From an uncultured Prevotellaceae bacterium (GTDB taxonomy: Bacteria > Bacteroidota > Bacteroidia > Bacteroidales > Bacteroidaceae), in contig CACWLC010000002.1 of assembly GCA_902761605.1 (NCBI GenBank), positions 1-64,000 on the forward strand: DNA of 64,000 bases, in the 5' to 3' direction. Position numbers and translations under genes: made by a program. Shown here piece after piece: positions 1 through 9,062 of the stretch. The notes beneath the pieces were generated by a model. That model saw only the letters and a program-made list of their open reading frames with translations, searched no databases and was not told the origin of the DNA. Position 1 is the stretch's first letter. Every line of letters begins with the position of its first letter.

Positions 1-28
1 CCAGCGTCATCAAATACTTTTTCATCAT
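1..28 (-). CDS. Partial CDS, N-terminus only (secreted protein start)
   Basis: Reading leftward from base 28 (or 25) an ATG opens a frame giving MMKKYLMTL, a typical start of a Sec signal peptide, and then leaves the window. A TATATTTG promoter element lies about 40 bases upstream, which supports this being a real gene. Nothing can be said about the product. By context it is probably another exported enzyme of the polysaccharide locus. Confidence 0.45.
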
Positions 29-68
29 ATCTTCTTAAATCTTTTCGGTCTGTTTATAGATTACGATG

Positions 69-76
69 CAAATATA
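69..76 (-). promoter_or_regulatory. Bacteroidota -7 promoter element
   Basis: The minus strand reads TATATTTG, matching TAnnTTTG. It would start transcription around base 62 toward the partial gene at 1-28. Confidence 0.5.
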
Positions 77-107
77 CGAATAAAATCAGAAACAACCTCT
101 CTTTTTT

Positions 108-2972
108 TTATTTGTTCGGATTAATCTGTGGTTTCAGGTCGGCGGGAGATGCCTTGGTGTGCATATCCACCTTAGGACCGTCTTTGGTAAAGAAATCGGT
201 GATAATCTGAGGTTGGAGGGTTATTGCAGGCTTGAAGTCATCGCTCTGCATGTATCGCAAAATAGCCTGGCGCATCTGACGGGCAACAAGACGATTATCC
301 AGGCCGGAAGAGATATCCATCGTGGTCATCAACAGCTTACCTTTCAGCACATTAGCCTCGATGAGCATACCGAGTTTACGGCTGATATGCCAAGTGTCGA
401 TAGGCTGGATGGGAGGTTGGTAGTCCAAAGGGAGTTCCATAAGGTTCATCACTTGGGCTTTGTTAAGGAGTTCCCACCAGTTAAGGTTGCTCCAGTCGTC
501 GGTGGGGAAATCGTATTTGAAGAGAGGATGACTCTTGTCGATATACGCTCCCGTGGTATGAGGCGGACGCATCTGGAACCACGATGTATTCCAGAAGACA
601 GGCAGGTAATACTGTACGATATCCCTGCCCAGACGCACCTTACCAGCTGCGGCAATCAAGACCTTACCACCATTCTTCAACACATCAAGGGCCTTAGAGT
701 CTAAGGTATCTGTCTGATAGATATCATCGTAAGTCAATGTATCCTTTACCTCAGGATATACCCAGAAATCCCAGTGGTTGCGGAGTTTTCCGGCTACGAG
801 CACAGATAATGTGAGTTTTGAGGGCTTGGTGATTTTGTCCAACGGGAAAGTAACCTTACCTATATTTATATTCTTGCCAATGGGCAGGTCGCCTACGGAT
901 AGGATTCCTCCAGAAATAACGTTCTGAGTCTCATCAATGATATAATAATTATTCCGAATATTGGTTATCTCGGCATACATAGCATTATACAATTCTACCG
1001 GCACATTGAGAGTATCCTTATTGCTATACACGAATTTCGGAAACCTTGCCAATGACACAACTGGCGAACAGAACTCAATCCATTCCGTAGCATCGACATA
1101 ACCCTTTTCTTTCCAATGCACGTTAAGAGGACCTATGAGGGCAGAGCCCTGTCCGCTATAGTCATTCAGACCAAGGAGTTGGAAGCCGGAATAGTCTTTC
1201 GTGCGCAAATTGCGCTCGATATCGTATTTATAGCAGAGTGTCTGCAATTTTCCACTTGCCATAAGGAATTTCTCAGCCTGCGATTCCATGCCGTTGTCAC
1301 GCAACAGATCACGGAAGATCTCGAAGTTTCTGGGTTTGTTTACTCCGTGATACTGATTTATCTCCTTGAAATCGGGGAATGCACACCATTGACCCTGTTC
1401 GTGGGCAATGATAGGACTGTTATTAGGTTTGTCACCCTTGTAGTTTCTGGGGAAATCCATCTCCTTATTATGATCGTCGTCAGAGTGAGGAGCATGTTTG
1501 TTCCAGTCGAGGCCTCGTGCCCCGCCCTTTACATGAAACTCCGACCCTTCATCCCATTCCCAGCCACCTCCGACGGCAGCGCCACAATAGATCTTTGAGA
1601 GGTCGTATTTGTTCATCTCCTTCACCCAGTCTTTACAATACTCCACCCATCTGCCAGCCGGTTCGTTACCCGCCGACATCATGACAAACGAGGGATGATG
1701 GCCGTATGTGTCAAGAATTCTCTTCGATTCATCGATAAGATATTGATCGACAACCTGACCGTTGCGCAGTTTTACTCCGTGATTCGACCATGATGGTGCC
1801 TCTGGCATAAGGTAGAAGCCGAGTTTATCCGCTGCAACGAAGGCTGCCTCAGGTGGACACCATGAGTGGAATCGCATGTGATTGAGGCCATATTGTTTAC
1901 ATTTTTGGATAATCCTTGTCCACTCTCCCTCATCCATCGGAGGGTATCCTGTCTCCGGGAAACAACAGCTCTCCACCGTTCCACGGAAATAGACAGGACG
2001 ACCGTTGATGTAAATACCCCTGTCCTTGACACCTATCTCTCGCAATCCGAAGGTTGTCTCGTAATAGTCATCGCCAAAGGTGATACCCATCCTGTAACAC
2101 TGTGGATTAAACTCATCCCAAAGGACGGCTTTCTTACCAAGATTCACATTAATCGACACCTGGCGGTCATCAACCTCGAAGAACTGCATGAAGGTCTCTT
2201 TATCTCCATCAACACGCTCAATGCCGACACAGAGATCAGGCAACTGATAGAACAAAGACTTGGGGAATGCGCCTATCTCTATTTCTACATTCACGACACC
2301 AAAGGCGACATAGGGAACAATCTTAACCTGTTTGATATACGGTCCGGCAGCTTTTGATCGCAGCTCCAACTGTCCCACGATACCGTTCCAGTTGCCTTGG
2401 GTCTGGTCTGACACACTATGCGAATCGATACCCACACCGACATCCTTGATGCCGTTATACACACATATCTCTATCTTATTCCGCTGCCCGGGAGAGAGAA
2501 ATTTTGTTATATCATACTGATGAGGTACTGACAGCGAGTTCTGATGGCCCACTTCCTGACCGTTTATATATACCGTAGTCTCGATATGCGGACGTTCGAG
2601 GAAGAGGAAGATGCTCCTACCCTCCCACGACTGGGGGATATATACCATCTTACGATACCACGCCTTGCCAACATAATGACGCGAGGGAGTAAGGAAGAAC
2701 GGGAACTTAAGGTTTTCCTGAGTGCGGTATTTCTCCATGTAGGGATTATAGAAATATGAAGAGTCGTAGAGTGTGGCTGTCCAATGGGTTTTGGTGCTCA
2801 CCTTATATCCCTTATCGTTGGTTAGCATCGAACCTGGAAGTATTATCTCATCGTTATACTTCGCAGAGTCGCCGATACAGAAGTCCCACAGTCCGGAGAG
2901 GTCAATATTCTCCTGAGCTTGTACCGTCAAAACACCTATCAGAAACAATGTAATAAAAAACATTCTCTTCAT
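108..2972 (-). CDS. Secreted glycoside hydrolase family 2 protein
   Basis: This 954-residue protein starts with a clear signal peptide (MKRMFFITLFLIGVLTVQAQ). A GH2 jelly-roll sugar-binding domain (about 95-205), an immunoglobulin-like domain (about 210-310) and a TIM barrel (about 315-600) follow. In the barrel Glu437 sits in SAGNEP, the usual GH2 acid/base position, and Glu525 in HEQGQW is the likely nucleophile. About 350 more residues of beta-rich and Rossmann-like sequence follow. Known GH2 members are beta-galactosidases, beta-glucuronidases, beta-mannosidases and relatives, and the specificity here cannot be read from sequence. It is a paralogue of the partial GH2 gene at the right edge, with the same HExGQ and C-terminal architecture. 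It is divergent from the gene at 3139. The setting suggests side-chain removal from a rhamnose-containing pectin. Confidence 0.85.
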   Translation of the reverse strand: MKRMFFITLFLIGVLTVQAQENIDLSGLWDFCIGDSAKYNDEIILPGSMLTNDKGYKVSTKTHWTATLYDSSYFYNPYMEKYRTQENLKFPFFLTPSRHYVGKAWYRKMVYIPQSWEGRSIFLFLERPHIETTVYINGQEVGHQNSLSVPHQYDITKFLSPGQRNKIEICVYNGIKDVGVGIDSHSVSDQTQGNWNGIVGQLELRSKAAGPYIKQVKIVPYVAFGVVNVEIEIGAFPKSLFYQLPDLCVGIERVDGDKETFMQFFEVDDRQVSINVNLGKKAVLWDEFNPQCYRMGITFGDDYYETTFGLREIGVKDRGIYINGRPVYFRGTVESCCFPETGYPPMDEGEWTRIIQKCKQYGLNHMRFHSWCPPEAAFVAADKLGFYLMPEAPSWSNHGVKLRNGQVVDQYLIDESKRILDTYGHHPSFVMMSAGNEPAGRWVEYCKDWVKEMNKYDLSKIYCGAAVGGGWEWDEGSEFHVKGGARGLDWNKHAPHSDDDHNKEMDFPRNYKGDKPNNSPIIAHEQGQWCAFPDFKEINQYHGVNKPRNFEIFRDLLRDNGMESQAEKFLMASGKLQTLCYKYDIERNLRTKDYSGFQLLGLNDYSGQGSALIGPLNVHWKEKGYVDATEWIEFCSPVVSLARFPKFVYSNKDTLNVPVELYNAMYAEITNIRNNYYIIDETQNVISGGILSVGDLPIGKNINIGKVTFPLDKITKPSKLTLSVLVAGKLRNHWDFWVYPEVKDTLTYDDIYQTDTLDSKALDVLKNGGKVLIAAAGKVRLGRDIVQYYLPVFWNTSWFQMRPPHTTGAYIDKSHPLFKYDFPTDDWSNLNWWELLNKAQVMNLMELPLDYQPPIQPIDTWHISRKLGMLIEANVLKGKLLMTTMDISSGLDNRLVARQMRQAILRYMQSDDFKPAITLQPQIITDFFTKDGPKVDMHTKASPADLKPQINPNK

Positions 2973-3051
2973 ACCGCAATATCAACTAAATAAGTTTACC
3001 TTATTTATAACGTAAAAAGACTCCTGATATTGTGCATGCCAAACTTTTAAG

Positions 3052-3067
3052 ATAACGTTTACGTTAT
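3052..3067. promoter_or_regulatory. Candidate operator palindrome between divergent genes
   Basis: ATAACGTTTACGTTAT is a palindrome with perfect 6-base arms (ATAACG/CGTTAT). A partial copy, ATAACGTAAA, lies at 3007-3016. Both sit in the 166-bp gap between the divergent genes ending at 2972 and starting at 3139, as expected for a shared operator. The binding protein is unknown. Confidence 0.35.
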
Positions 3068-3107
3068 TTTTATATGAGAAGGAATCCGGAATGTCATGAT
3101 TTTGTTG

Positions 3108-3115
3108 TAAGTTTG
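3108..3115 (+). promoter_or_regulatory. Bacteroidota -7 promoter element
   Basis: TAAGTTTG lies 24 bases upstream of the ATG at 3139. No convincing -33 element is visible. Confidence 0.45.
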
Positions 3116-3138
3116 CAACAGAAAAAGAAACTACGAAT

Positions 3139-5337
3139 ATGAAGACCATCATTAATATTGCGATACTCTGCATGCTGACTCCCCTGTTGGCATCGGCAGC
3201 CATAGACCGTAACGCTGTTGTAAGTCGTAACAATCCTGTTATCACCAAGGCCGATACTCTAGCCTCTCTTTCTGTCGGGAACGGCCATTTTGCAACCACA
3301 GTAGATGTTACCGGACTGCAGTCTTATCCCCTTGATTATAAGAACGGTGTACCGCTCTGCGCCATGAGCGACTGGGGTTGGCATCAGTATCCCAACTCGA
3401 AGAATCTGAAACCTTCTGAATCAGAGAAATCATTCGATTTCGGGCATGGTCATAAGGAGATATATGCTGTGGAGTATAAGAAGAAAGAGGATGGCAGGCA
3501 TAAGGAGGCGACAGAGTTCCTAAGAGTTAATCCTCACCGGCTGAATCTTGGTGCCATCGGACTTTATCTGACTGACGAGAAGGGTAAACAGATTTCTCTT
3601 TACCAACTTACAGATATCCGACAGGAACAAAAGCTCTTTGACGGAGAGATATTGTCATCGTTCGTGGCCAACAGAAAGAAGGTAGAGGTAACCACAGGTG
3701 CTCATCCGTCTAAGGATGCACTTTATGCCAGGATAAAGAGTGAGTTATTGGCAGATAAGCGCGCCACTCTGAGACTGCGTTTCCCCTACCCCACAGGAAA
3801 ACATGCCGATGATGCCAGCGACTGGACAAAACCCGAGCGCCATAGGTCTGAAATCATCTCTCAGACAGATAATCATACAATAATCAAGCGCACCCTCGAC
3901 GCTACGACATATTACGTTCTGCTGCAATGGGAGGGTAAAGCAGATATCAAAAAGCTGGCATCTCATGATTTTGAGCTATCTTCACCCGACAATACCCTCG
4001 CCATCGCTGTAGAGTATCTCCCTGGTCTCCCTAGTATATCTGGTTCACCTAGGTTTTCCTATGATCTTTATCATATCGCCGCCACTAATTTCTGGCGCTC
4101 CTGGTGGAATAGCGGAGCCATCGTAGATTTCTCATCCTGTACCGACCCTCGAGCCAAGGAACTGGAGCGTCGCGTGGTTCTCTCACAGTATCTCACTCAG
4201 ATAAACTGCGCCAATAATATGCCGCCACAGGAGAGCGGTCTTACTTATAACACATGGTTTGGTCGTCCGCATCTGGAAATGACTTGGTGGCATGTGGTCG
4301 ATTTCGCCCTTTGGAACCGTCCAGAGGTTGTGGCTCAGATACTGAAATGGTATAACGATATTGCTTATCCCGTAGCCCGGAAGATTGCCGAGCGACAGGG
4401 TTTTAAGGGCATACGATGGATGAAGATGACCGACCCTTGGGCTGGTGAGGCACCATCGAATACAGGATCGTTTCTTATCTGGCAACAGCCACACTATATC
4501 TATCTCGCAGAAGAGATGTACCGAGCCAATCCGTCTGCAGAGACACTTCGCGAATATGGCGAACAAGTAGAGGCTACGGCAGAGTTTATGGCCGACTTTG
4601 TGACTTTCGATGTCGCGCAGAAGCGATATATCCTTAAGGGAGCAACTGCTATGCAGGAGTGTATGACAAAGGATATATCCTATAATCAGCCCTTCGAACT
4701 GGCGTATTGGAGCTATGGTCTCTCTGTAGCCCAGAAGTGGCGCGAGCGTCAGGGCAAGGCAAGAGTAGCTCTGTGGGATGATATCATCAAAAATCTCTCT
4801 CCACTACCCGAAGCCGGCGATATCTACACAGCAGGAATAGCCATTGGAGCAGCAAAGAATCATGAGGCATTCGACCCCTTCGACGCTCCGGCAAAGAAAG
4901 TAGAGACGTTTGCTGACAAATGTCGTAATGACCATCCGGCAGTTCTTGGAGCTTGCGGTCTGCTGCCTTATACCTCTTTATATAATATGGAGAAGATGAA
5001 AACCACCCTTGACTGGGTGATGAAGAACTGGAACTGGCAGACCACATGGGGATGGGACTACGGTATGATAGCCATGACGGCAGCTCGTCTTGGAGATCCG
5101 GAGACAGCACTCAAGGCCTTGCTTATCGACACTCAGAAGAATACATACCTGCCCAGCGGACATAATTTCCAGACACCAGACCGTCTGCGTATCTATCTTC
5201 CAGGCAATGGTGCCTTGCTTACTGCTATAGCAATGATGTGTGCAGGATGGGACGGATGTGATGATAAGGGAAATCCCGGTTTCCCGAAGAATGGCAAATG
5301 GGATGTAAAATGGGAAGGTCTAAAGAGGATGCAATAA
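3139..5337 (+). CDS. Secreted (alpha/alpha)6-barrel glycosidase-like protein, clan GH-L type
   Basis: This 732-residue protein has a signal peptide (MKTIINIAILCMLTPLLASA). The N-terminal 300 or so residues look like a beta-sandwich of the GH65 type (SVGNGHFATTVDVTG). The C-terminal half is helical: NTWFGRPHLEMTWWHV, then a long helix pair, then KGIRWMKMTDPW and a Trp/Gln-rich segment. The order resembles GH65 phosphorylases and hydrolases, where FWDTE-like and GAxFPWE-like motifs occur at the same places, but the motifs are not canonical, so assignment to a numbered family is not safe. A periplasmic exo-glycosidase for a pectin-derived oligosaccharide is inferred from the neighbouring rhamnose genes. 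It could instead be a non-catalytic relative. It ends in a strong terminator shared with the convergent rha operon. Confidence 0.6.
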   Translation: MKTIINIAILCMLTPLLASAAIDRNAVVSRNNPVITKADTLASLSVGNGHFATTVDVTGLQSYPLDYKNGVPLCAMSDWGWHQYPNSKNLKPSESEKSFDFGHGHKEIYAVEYKKKEDGRHKEATEFLRVNPHRLNLGAIGLYLTDEKGKQISLYQLTDIRQEQKLFDGEILSSFVANRKKVEVTTGAHPSKDALYARIKSELLADKRATLRLRFPYPTGKHADDASDWTKPERHRSEIISQTDNHTIIKRTLDATTYYVLLQWEGKADIKKLASHDFELSSPDNTLAIAVEYLPGLPSISGSPRFSYDLYHIAATNFWRSWWNSGAIVDFSSCTDPRAKELERRVVLSQYLTQINCANNMPPQESGLTYNTWFGRPHLEMTWWHVVDFALWNRPEVVAQILKWYNDIAYPVARKIAERQGFKGIRWMKMTDPWAGEAPSNTGSFLIWQQPHYIYLAEEMYRANPSAETLREYGEQVEATAEFMADFVTFDVAQKRYILKGATAMQECMTKDISYNQPFELAYWSYGLSVAQKWRERQGKARVALWDDIIKNLSPLPEAGDIYTAGIAIGAAKNHEAFDPFDAPAKKVETFADKCRNDHPAVLGACGLLPYTSLYNMEKMKTTLDWVMKNWNWQTTWGWDYGMIAMTAARLGDPETALKALLIDTQKNTYLPSGHNFQTPDRLRIYLPGNGALLTAIAMMCAGWDGCDDKGNPGFPKNGKWDVKWEGLKRMQ

Positions 5338-5348
5338 CCCGCAAATAT

Positions 5349-5390
5349 AATCCCCTCGCACCTGAATCAACAAGGTACGAGGGGATTTTT
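5349..5390. terminator. Bidirectional intrinsic terminator
   Basis: Perfect 10-base arms AATCCCCTCG (5349-5358) and CGAGGGGATT (5378-5387), extended by CACCT/AGGT inside, are followed by a T-run. It separates the convergent gene at 3139 from the rhaD end of the minus-strand operon. Confidence 0.85.
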
Positions 5391-5415
5391 CTGAATATTT
5401 GCCACTGGATATTAC

Positions 5416-6237
5416 TTAGCAAGGACGCTTCTTAGGGAGTTTGAACACATCCTGAACCTCCTTCATCTGCTCGGCGGTCATACCATCGGGCTCAGAACCC
5501 ATGGCACGAGCACACATATAGATATTTGCTGCCTTACAGAGCACATCGGTCTGATCGAAGGCATCCATGATGTCTGTTCCCACAGCTACAGTACCATGCT
5601 TCTCCCACATTACAACATCGTGGGTCTTGATCTGCTCGAGTGTTGCCTCAGCCAGATCTACAGATGATGGCAGAGCGTAAGGAACGATACCGATACCAAG
5701 TGGTGCAAATGCCAGTGTCTCAGGAATCATAGACCACAGTACTCGGGTCATCTCGTCACCCTTCAGGAAACGCTGGATATGACTCATAGCCACCAGTTCG
5801 ATAGGATGGGTATGAAGTGTTGCCTTATAGCAAGAGCCTGTCTCGAGGAGATAGTTCTGCAGAGCCAGGTGTGTTGGCAACTCTGATGTAGGAACGACAT
5901 TCTCGTCAGCGATAACCTCGTAAGATGCACAGTCGTCGAGGATACGGATGATACTTCCGTTCTGCATAGGCTCCTTAGCCAGGTCACGCATACGCTTTCC
6001 TGTTCCCTTGCAATAGAAATACTTTCCTTTCAGCTGAGGTAACACCATACCTATCTGCTTCACTTCAGAGATAGCCTTCATGGCCTTACACTCATCGTCC
6101 ATATACTCGGTGACGTTGACGGTGATGTTTCCACCATTACGCTCAGCCCAGCCTTTCTGCCAGAGATAACCTGTTACCTCGGCAATCTGATAAACAACCG
6201 CTTTCAAACCCTCGCGGCCTTCTAATATACTCTTCAT
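5416..6237 (-). CDS. rhaD: Rhamnulose-1-phosphate aldolase
   Basis: This 273-residue class II aldolase would cleave L-rhamnulose 1-phosphate to dihydroxyacetone phosphate and L-lactaldehyde in the cytoplasm. His142 and His144 in HTHP and His214 in WEKHGT match the three zinc-binding histidines of the RhaD/FucA/AraD family, and the length matches RhaD (about 274). It is the last gene of a minus-strand operon of GH28, rhaB, isomerase, MFS transporter and rhaD. The 31-base gap to the transporter gene consists almost entirely of a 14-bp tandem repeat. The L-lactaldehyde produced would go to aldA (12087) or to the aldo/keto reductase (15582). Confidence 0.93.
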   Translation of the reverse strand: MKSILEGREGLKAVVYQIAEVTGYLWQKGWAERNGGNITVNVTEYMDDECKAMKAISEVKQIGMVLPQLKGKYFYCKGTGKRMRDLAKEPMQNGSIIRILDDCASYEVIADENVVPTSELPTHLALQNYLLETGSCYKATLHTHPIELVAMSHIQRFLKGDEMTRVLWSMIPETLAFAPLGIGIVPYALPSSVDLAEATLEQIKTHDVVMWEKHGTVAVGTDIMDAFDQTDVLCKAANIYMCARAMGSEPDGMTAEQMKEVQDVFKLPKKRPC

Positions 6238-6240
6238 ATT

Positions 6241-6268
6241 TTCTTAACTCTTAATTCTTAACTCTTAA
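6241..6268. repeat. 14-bp perfect tandem repeat in the rhaD leader
   Basis: TTCTTAACTCTTAA occurs twice head to tail and fills the space between the MFS stop codon and the rhaD start. On the transcribed strand it is purine-rich with no Shine-Dalgarno-like GGAGG. Copy-number change by slippage could alter rhaD translation. Confidence 0.8.
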
Positions 6269-7603
6269 TTAATAACTCTCTCCATAGCGCTCCTTGGTGA
6301 TATCTTCGAGAGCACGGCCACGGGTGTTGGGAACACCAAGGAAGCCGACTACGAGAGAGATGGTAAGCAAGGCTATCATACAGAAGGCTGCGATAGTGAA
6401 TCCCTCGCCGTTCTCACCGTAGATAATGGTGAATATAAGTCCCCATACGGCTGACAGTCCACGCACAATAAAGAACATCAGACCTTGAGCACCAGCACGG
6501 AACTTAGCAGGGAACAGCTCCGAACCCCAGAGAGCATAGAAAATCTGTGGCGACGAACCACCCTGTACACCCCAAAGGATTGCAAAGAGCCAGAGACCTA
6601 CCATGCCATTGACACCAATGGTAACGATTACCAACCAGGCAGCGATAGCCACGAGAAGTCCGAAAGAATAGATAATCTTATGAGAAGACTTATCGATGAA
6701 CTTAGACACCACGAAAGTCACAGCTACGATGATAAACCACTGAATACAGTTCATCCAGTTGGCCTGTTCATTGGTCACACCACCTGCCGTCTCATAGATA
6801 TGCGGCTGGAAGAATCCCATAACAGATGCCACGAGGTTCCAGGTCAGATAGATGGTAGCCAGGAAGATAACGGTACGAACGGCTATCTTGTTTGAGAACA
6901 ACACCTTGATATTGTCCATAAGACCGTCCTTCTTGGCAGAAGCCTTCTGTGCCGTAAACTCCGCACTCTCCTGAAGTTGACGCTGCAGGTTCCATGCGAT
7001 GAAAGCCACAACAAACAATGTGAAGAATACGATACGAGATGAGAACACATTTACCGCCTCAGTACTCATATCGGCACCACCAAAGAGATGTGCCACTGAC
7101 TCTACCCAACTGAACAGATATCCACCAGGGGCAAAGAGCATACCGAAGAGCAGGATACACATCGGTCCGAAGCCCCATGACATCTGAGAGATACAGATGT
7201 TACGACCACGATTGTTTACCTCCGAAGACTCAGAGATATAGGTCCATGATGCGGGAACACCCACACCAACTGATATACCTGTCACAAGGAATCCAGCCAG
7301 CAACATTGGGAAATTCATCGAGAACATCACCAACAGCACACCTGTCATATAAACTAACAGGTTGTATGTGAAGATAAACTTACGACCATACTTATCTGCC
7401 AGGAATCCACCTATGATGGCACCGATGGCAGCACCAAGACAGTTGGCGGAGATAAAGTTAAGCCATCCAAGATGTACCTCAGACAGTCCGAGATAGTTCT
7501 GCCACAAGGTAAGACCAGATGCACCAGCCACAATGGCTCCGGCATCGAGATAATTAGTAAGAGACACCGCGATAGTGCTCTTCAGAGAACCAGAATTTGC
7601 CAT
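6269..7603 (-). CDS. MFS sugar transporter (probable L-rhamnose importer)
   Basis: This 444-residue integral membrane protein has about 12 hydrophobic segments. The MFS signature between TM2 and TM3 reads GGFLADKYGRK and the second half carries a sugar-porter-like WGVQGG segment. It lies 16 bases after the isomerase gene and 31 before rhaD, so it is almost certainly in the rhamnose operon. Uptake of L-rhamnose or a short rhamnose-containing oligosaccharide, driven by a cation gradient, is inferred from position only. It is not the DMT-type RhaT known from enterobacteria. Confidence 0.8.
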   Translation of the reverse strand: MANSGSLKSTIAVSLTNYLDAGAIVAGASGLTLWQNYLGLSEVHLGWLNFISANCLGAAIGAIIGGFLADKYGRKFIFTYNLLVYMTGVLLVMFSMNFPMLLAGFLVTGISVGVGVPASWTYISESSEVNNRGRNICISQMSWGFGPMCILLFGMLFAPGGYLFSWVESVAHLFGGADMSTEAVNVFSSRIVFFTLFVVAFIAWNLQRQLQESAEFTAQKASAKKDGLMDNIKVLFSNKIAVRTVIFLATIYLTWNLVASVMGFFQPHIYETAGGVTNEQANWMNCIQWFIIVAVTFVVSKFIDKSSHKIIYSFGLLVAIAAWLVIVTIGVNGMVGLWLFAILWGVQGGSSPQIFYALWGSELFPAKFRAGAQGLMFFIVRGLSAVWGLIFTIIYGENGEGFTIAAFCMIALLTISLVVGFLGVPNTRGRALEDITKERYGESY

Positions 7604-7619
7604 TTTTCCTAATTCTTAA

Positions 7620-9050
7620 TTACCGACAAACCACATCGCACTCGATATTGAAGATCTTTGCAACCTTCAGGATGGTATCGATGTGATGACCTACAGCAGC
7701 TGCCATATGGTGGGTAGGTCCTGCCTCACTCCACTTATTAACGAACTCACGGCAACTCAAAGAGAACTTTGTGCGCATGTTGGTATCACCAAAGGTGAAG
7801 ATAGGACCATCCTCGTTTACTCCCTCGGCAGCAACGAACTTAAATACACCGTTTTTATCCTGAGTGATAGCCAGATAGGTAACAGGACCCGTGGGAGGAT
7901 AGAACTGTGTGAGGTAACCGCCACCAGCCTTTCCGTGGAACACAGGAACAATCTTCATCGTAGGCTTCTTGGCCTGAGAGATATCGAAATCGCCTGAGCC
8001 GGAGTGACCGATGATACAGATATCCTTAGGAAAGTCGATAGAATACATCTCGGCAAGTGTACCTGTGCCAGAGATGGTCTTCAGAATTGACATAGCCATC
8101 GCTACCTTCATATCGCCCTCAACGGCACAAGCGGTATGCTGCTTGATAAGCATAGAGAAAGCTGGAATAAGCATTGAGTCGAGCTTACCGGCAACACCCT
8201 GTGCAAAACCGTCATAGTGAGAGGCAATCATACCGAGTTTCTCGTCCTTTACCCACTGTTCGAAGGCAACAACATACTTTGCCATATCCCAAACCTTCTC
8301 AATGGTGCCACCACCCTCGATGTCGAAGGTGTCGAGGATATCCTGTGCCTTTGCCTTGATGGCAGCCTCGTCGGTGATGTTATCGGCAATAGCCCACATC
8401 TTCTCCCAGTCAAACTGCTTGGTGTAAACAAACATACGGTGATAGAGGTTTGTCTCGTCGATGTATAGGTCCATCATACCAGGATAAGGACGACCAATCT
8501 GTGCGATGTTGGTATCGCGGAAACGACGACGTACCTGAGCAGCACGGCACCAGTCCTCAATCTCTGCCTGGACACCTGGATCACCACCCTCTACAACACC
8601 TGTAATCACAGCCGAACGCTTGCCGGCACGATTCAGGTCGGCTACCATCTCTCCGATAGCGCCACATGCATAGAGTTCACCCAACCATGTTGGGATATCT
8701 GTCTTAGCGTAGTCTGGAGCCAGTTTCTTCTGCAGGTTCACGATAACTACGGGCACGTCGAGGTCGCGAACGGCTGGCAACATATTATAAGATGTACAAT
8801 ATGTCAGCATCTGCAGAATTACGAGGTCTACATCGGCAGCACGGAACTTATCACCTGCAGCCATCGACTGTTCTTTACTTGTCACCATACCGCCATCGAT
8901 AATCTCGATAGTGTCGGGTAATGTCTTCTTAAATGCTTCATACTGAGCCTCAAACTCCGGAACGAGCTGAGGGAACTGTGGCAGGTATGCCTGAAGGGCA
9001 ATTGAGAATACACCTACCTTTGCTTTAGTTTCTACTAATGGTTTTGCCAT
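7620..9050 (-). CDS. L-arabinose/L-fucose isomerase-fold sugar isomerase (probable L-rhamnose isomerase role)
   Basis: This 476-residue cytoplasmic protein resembles the L-arabinose/L-fucose isomerase superfamily. Four likely metal or catalytic positions of the AraA type are present: Glu311 in AVEGD, a Glu in LAEMYS near 336, His in IIGHSG near 353 and His in THHMAA near 451. Its slot, between rhaB (12 bases upstream) and the transporter (16 bases downstream), is where the TIM-barrel L-rhamnose isomerase RhaA normally sits, and no RhaA-like gene is in the window. The parsimonious reading is that it converts L-rhamnose to L-rhamnulose. Activity on another 6-deoxy-hexose or on arabinose cannot be excluded. 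Confidence 0.75.
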   Translation of the reverse strand: MAKPLVETKAKVGVFSIALQAYLPQFPQLVPEFEAQYEAFKKTLPDTIEIIDGGMVTSKEQSMAAGDKFRAADVDLVILQMLTYCTSYNMLPAVRDLDVPVVIVNLQKKLAPDYAKTDIPTWLGELYACGAIGEMVADLNRAGKRSAVITGVVEGGDPGVQAEIEDWCRAAQVRRRFRDTNIAQIGRPYPGMMDLYIDETNLYHRMFVYTKQFDWEKMWAIADNITDEAAIKAKAQDILDTFDIEGGGTIEKVWDMAKYVVAFEQWVKDEKLGMIASHYDGFAQGVAGKLDSMLIPAFSMLIKQHTACAVEGDMKVAMAMSILKTISGTGTLAEMYSIDFPKDICIIGHSGSGDFDISQAKKPTMKIVPVFHGKAGGGYLTQFYPPTGPVTYLAITQDKNGVFKFVAAEGVNEDGPIFTFGDTNMRTKFSLSCREFVNKWSEAGPTHHMAAAVGHHIDTILKVAKIFNIECDVVCR

Positions 9051-9062
9051 AATTTGTTTCTT

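Noticed and set aside
1116..1598. Long antisense open frame inside the left GH2 gene, and similar frames inside other genes
   Set aside because: The protein on the other strand has clear family motifs and a signal peptide. The antisense frames have no recognisable features and follow from codon bias.
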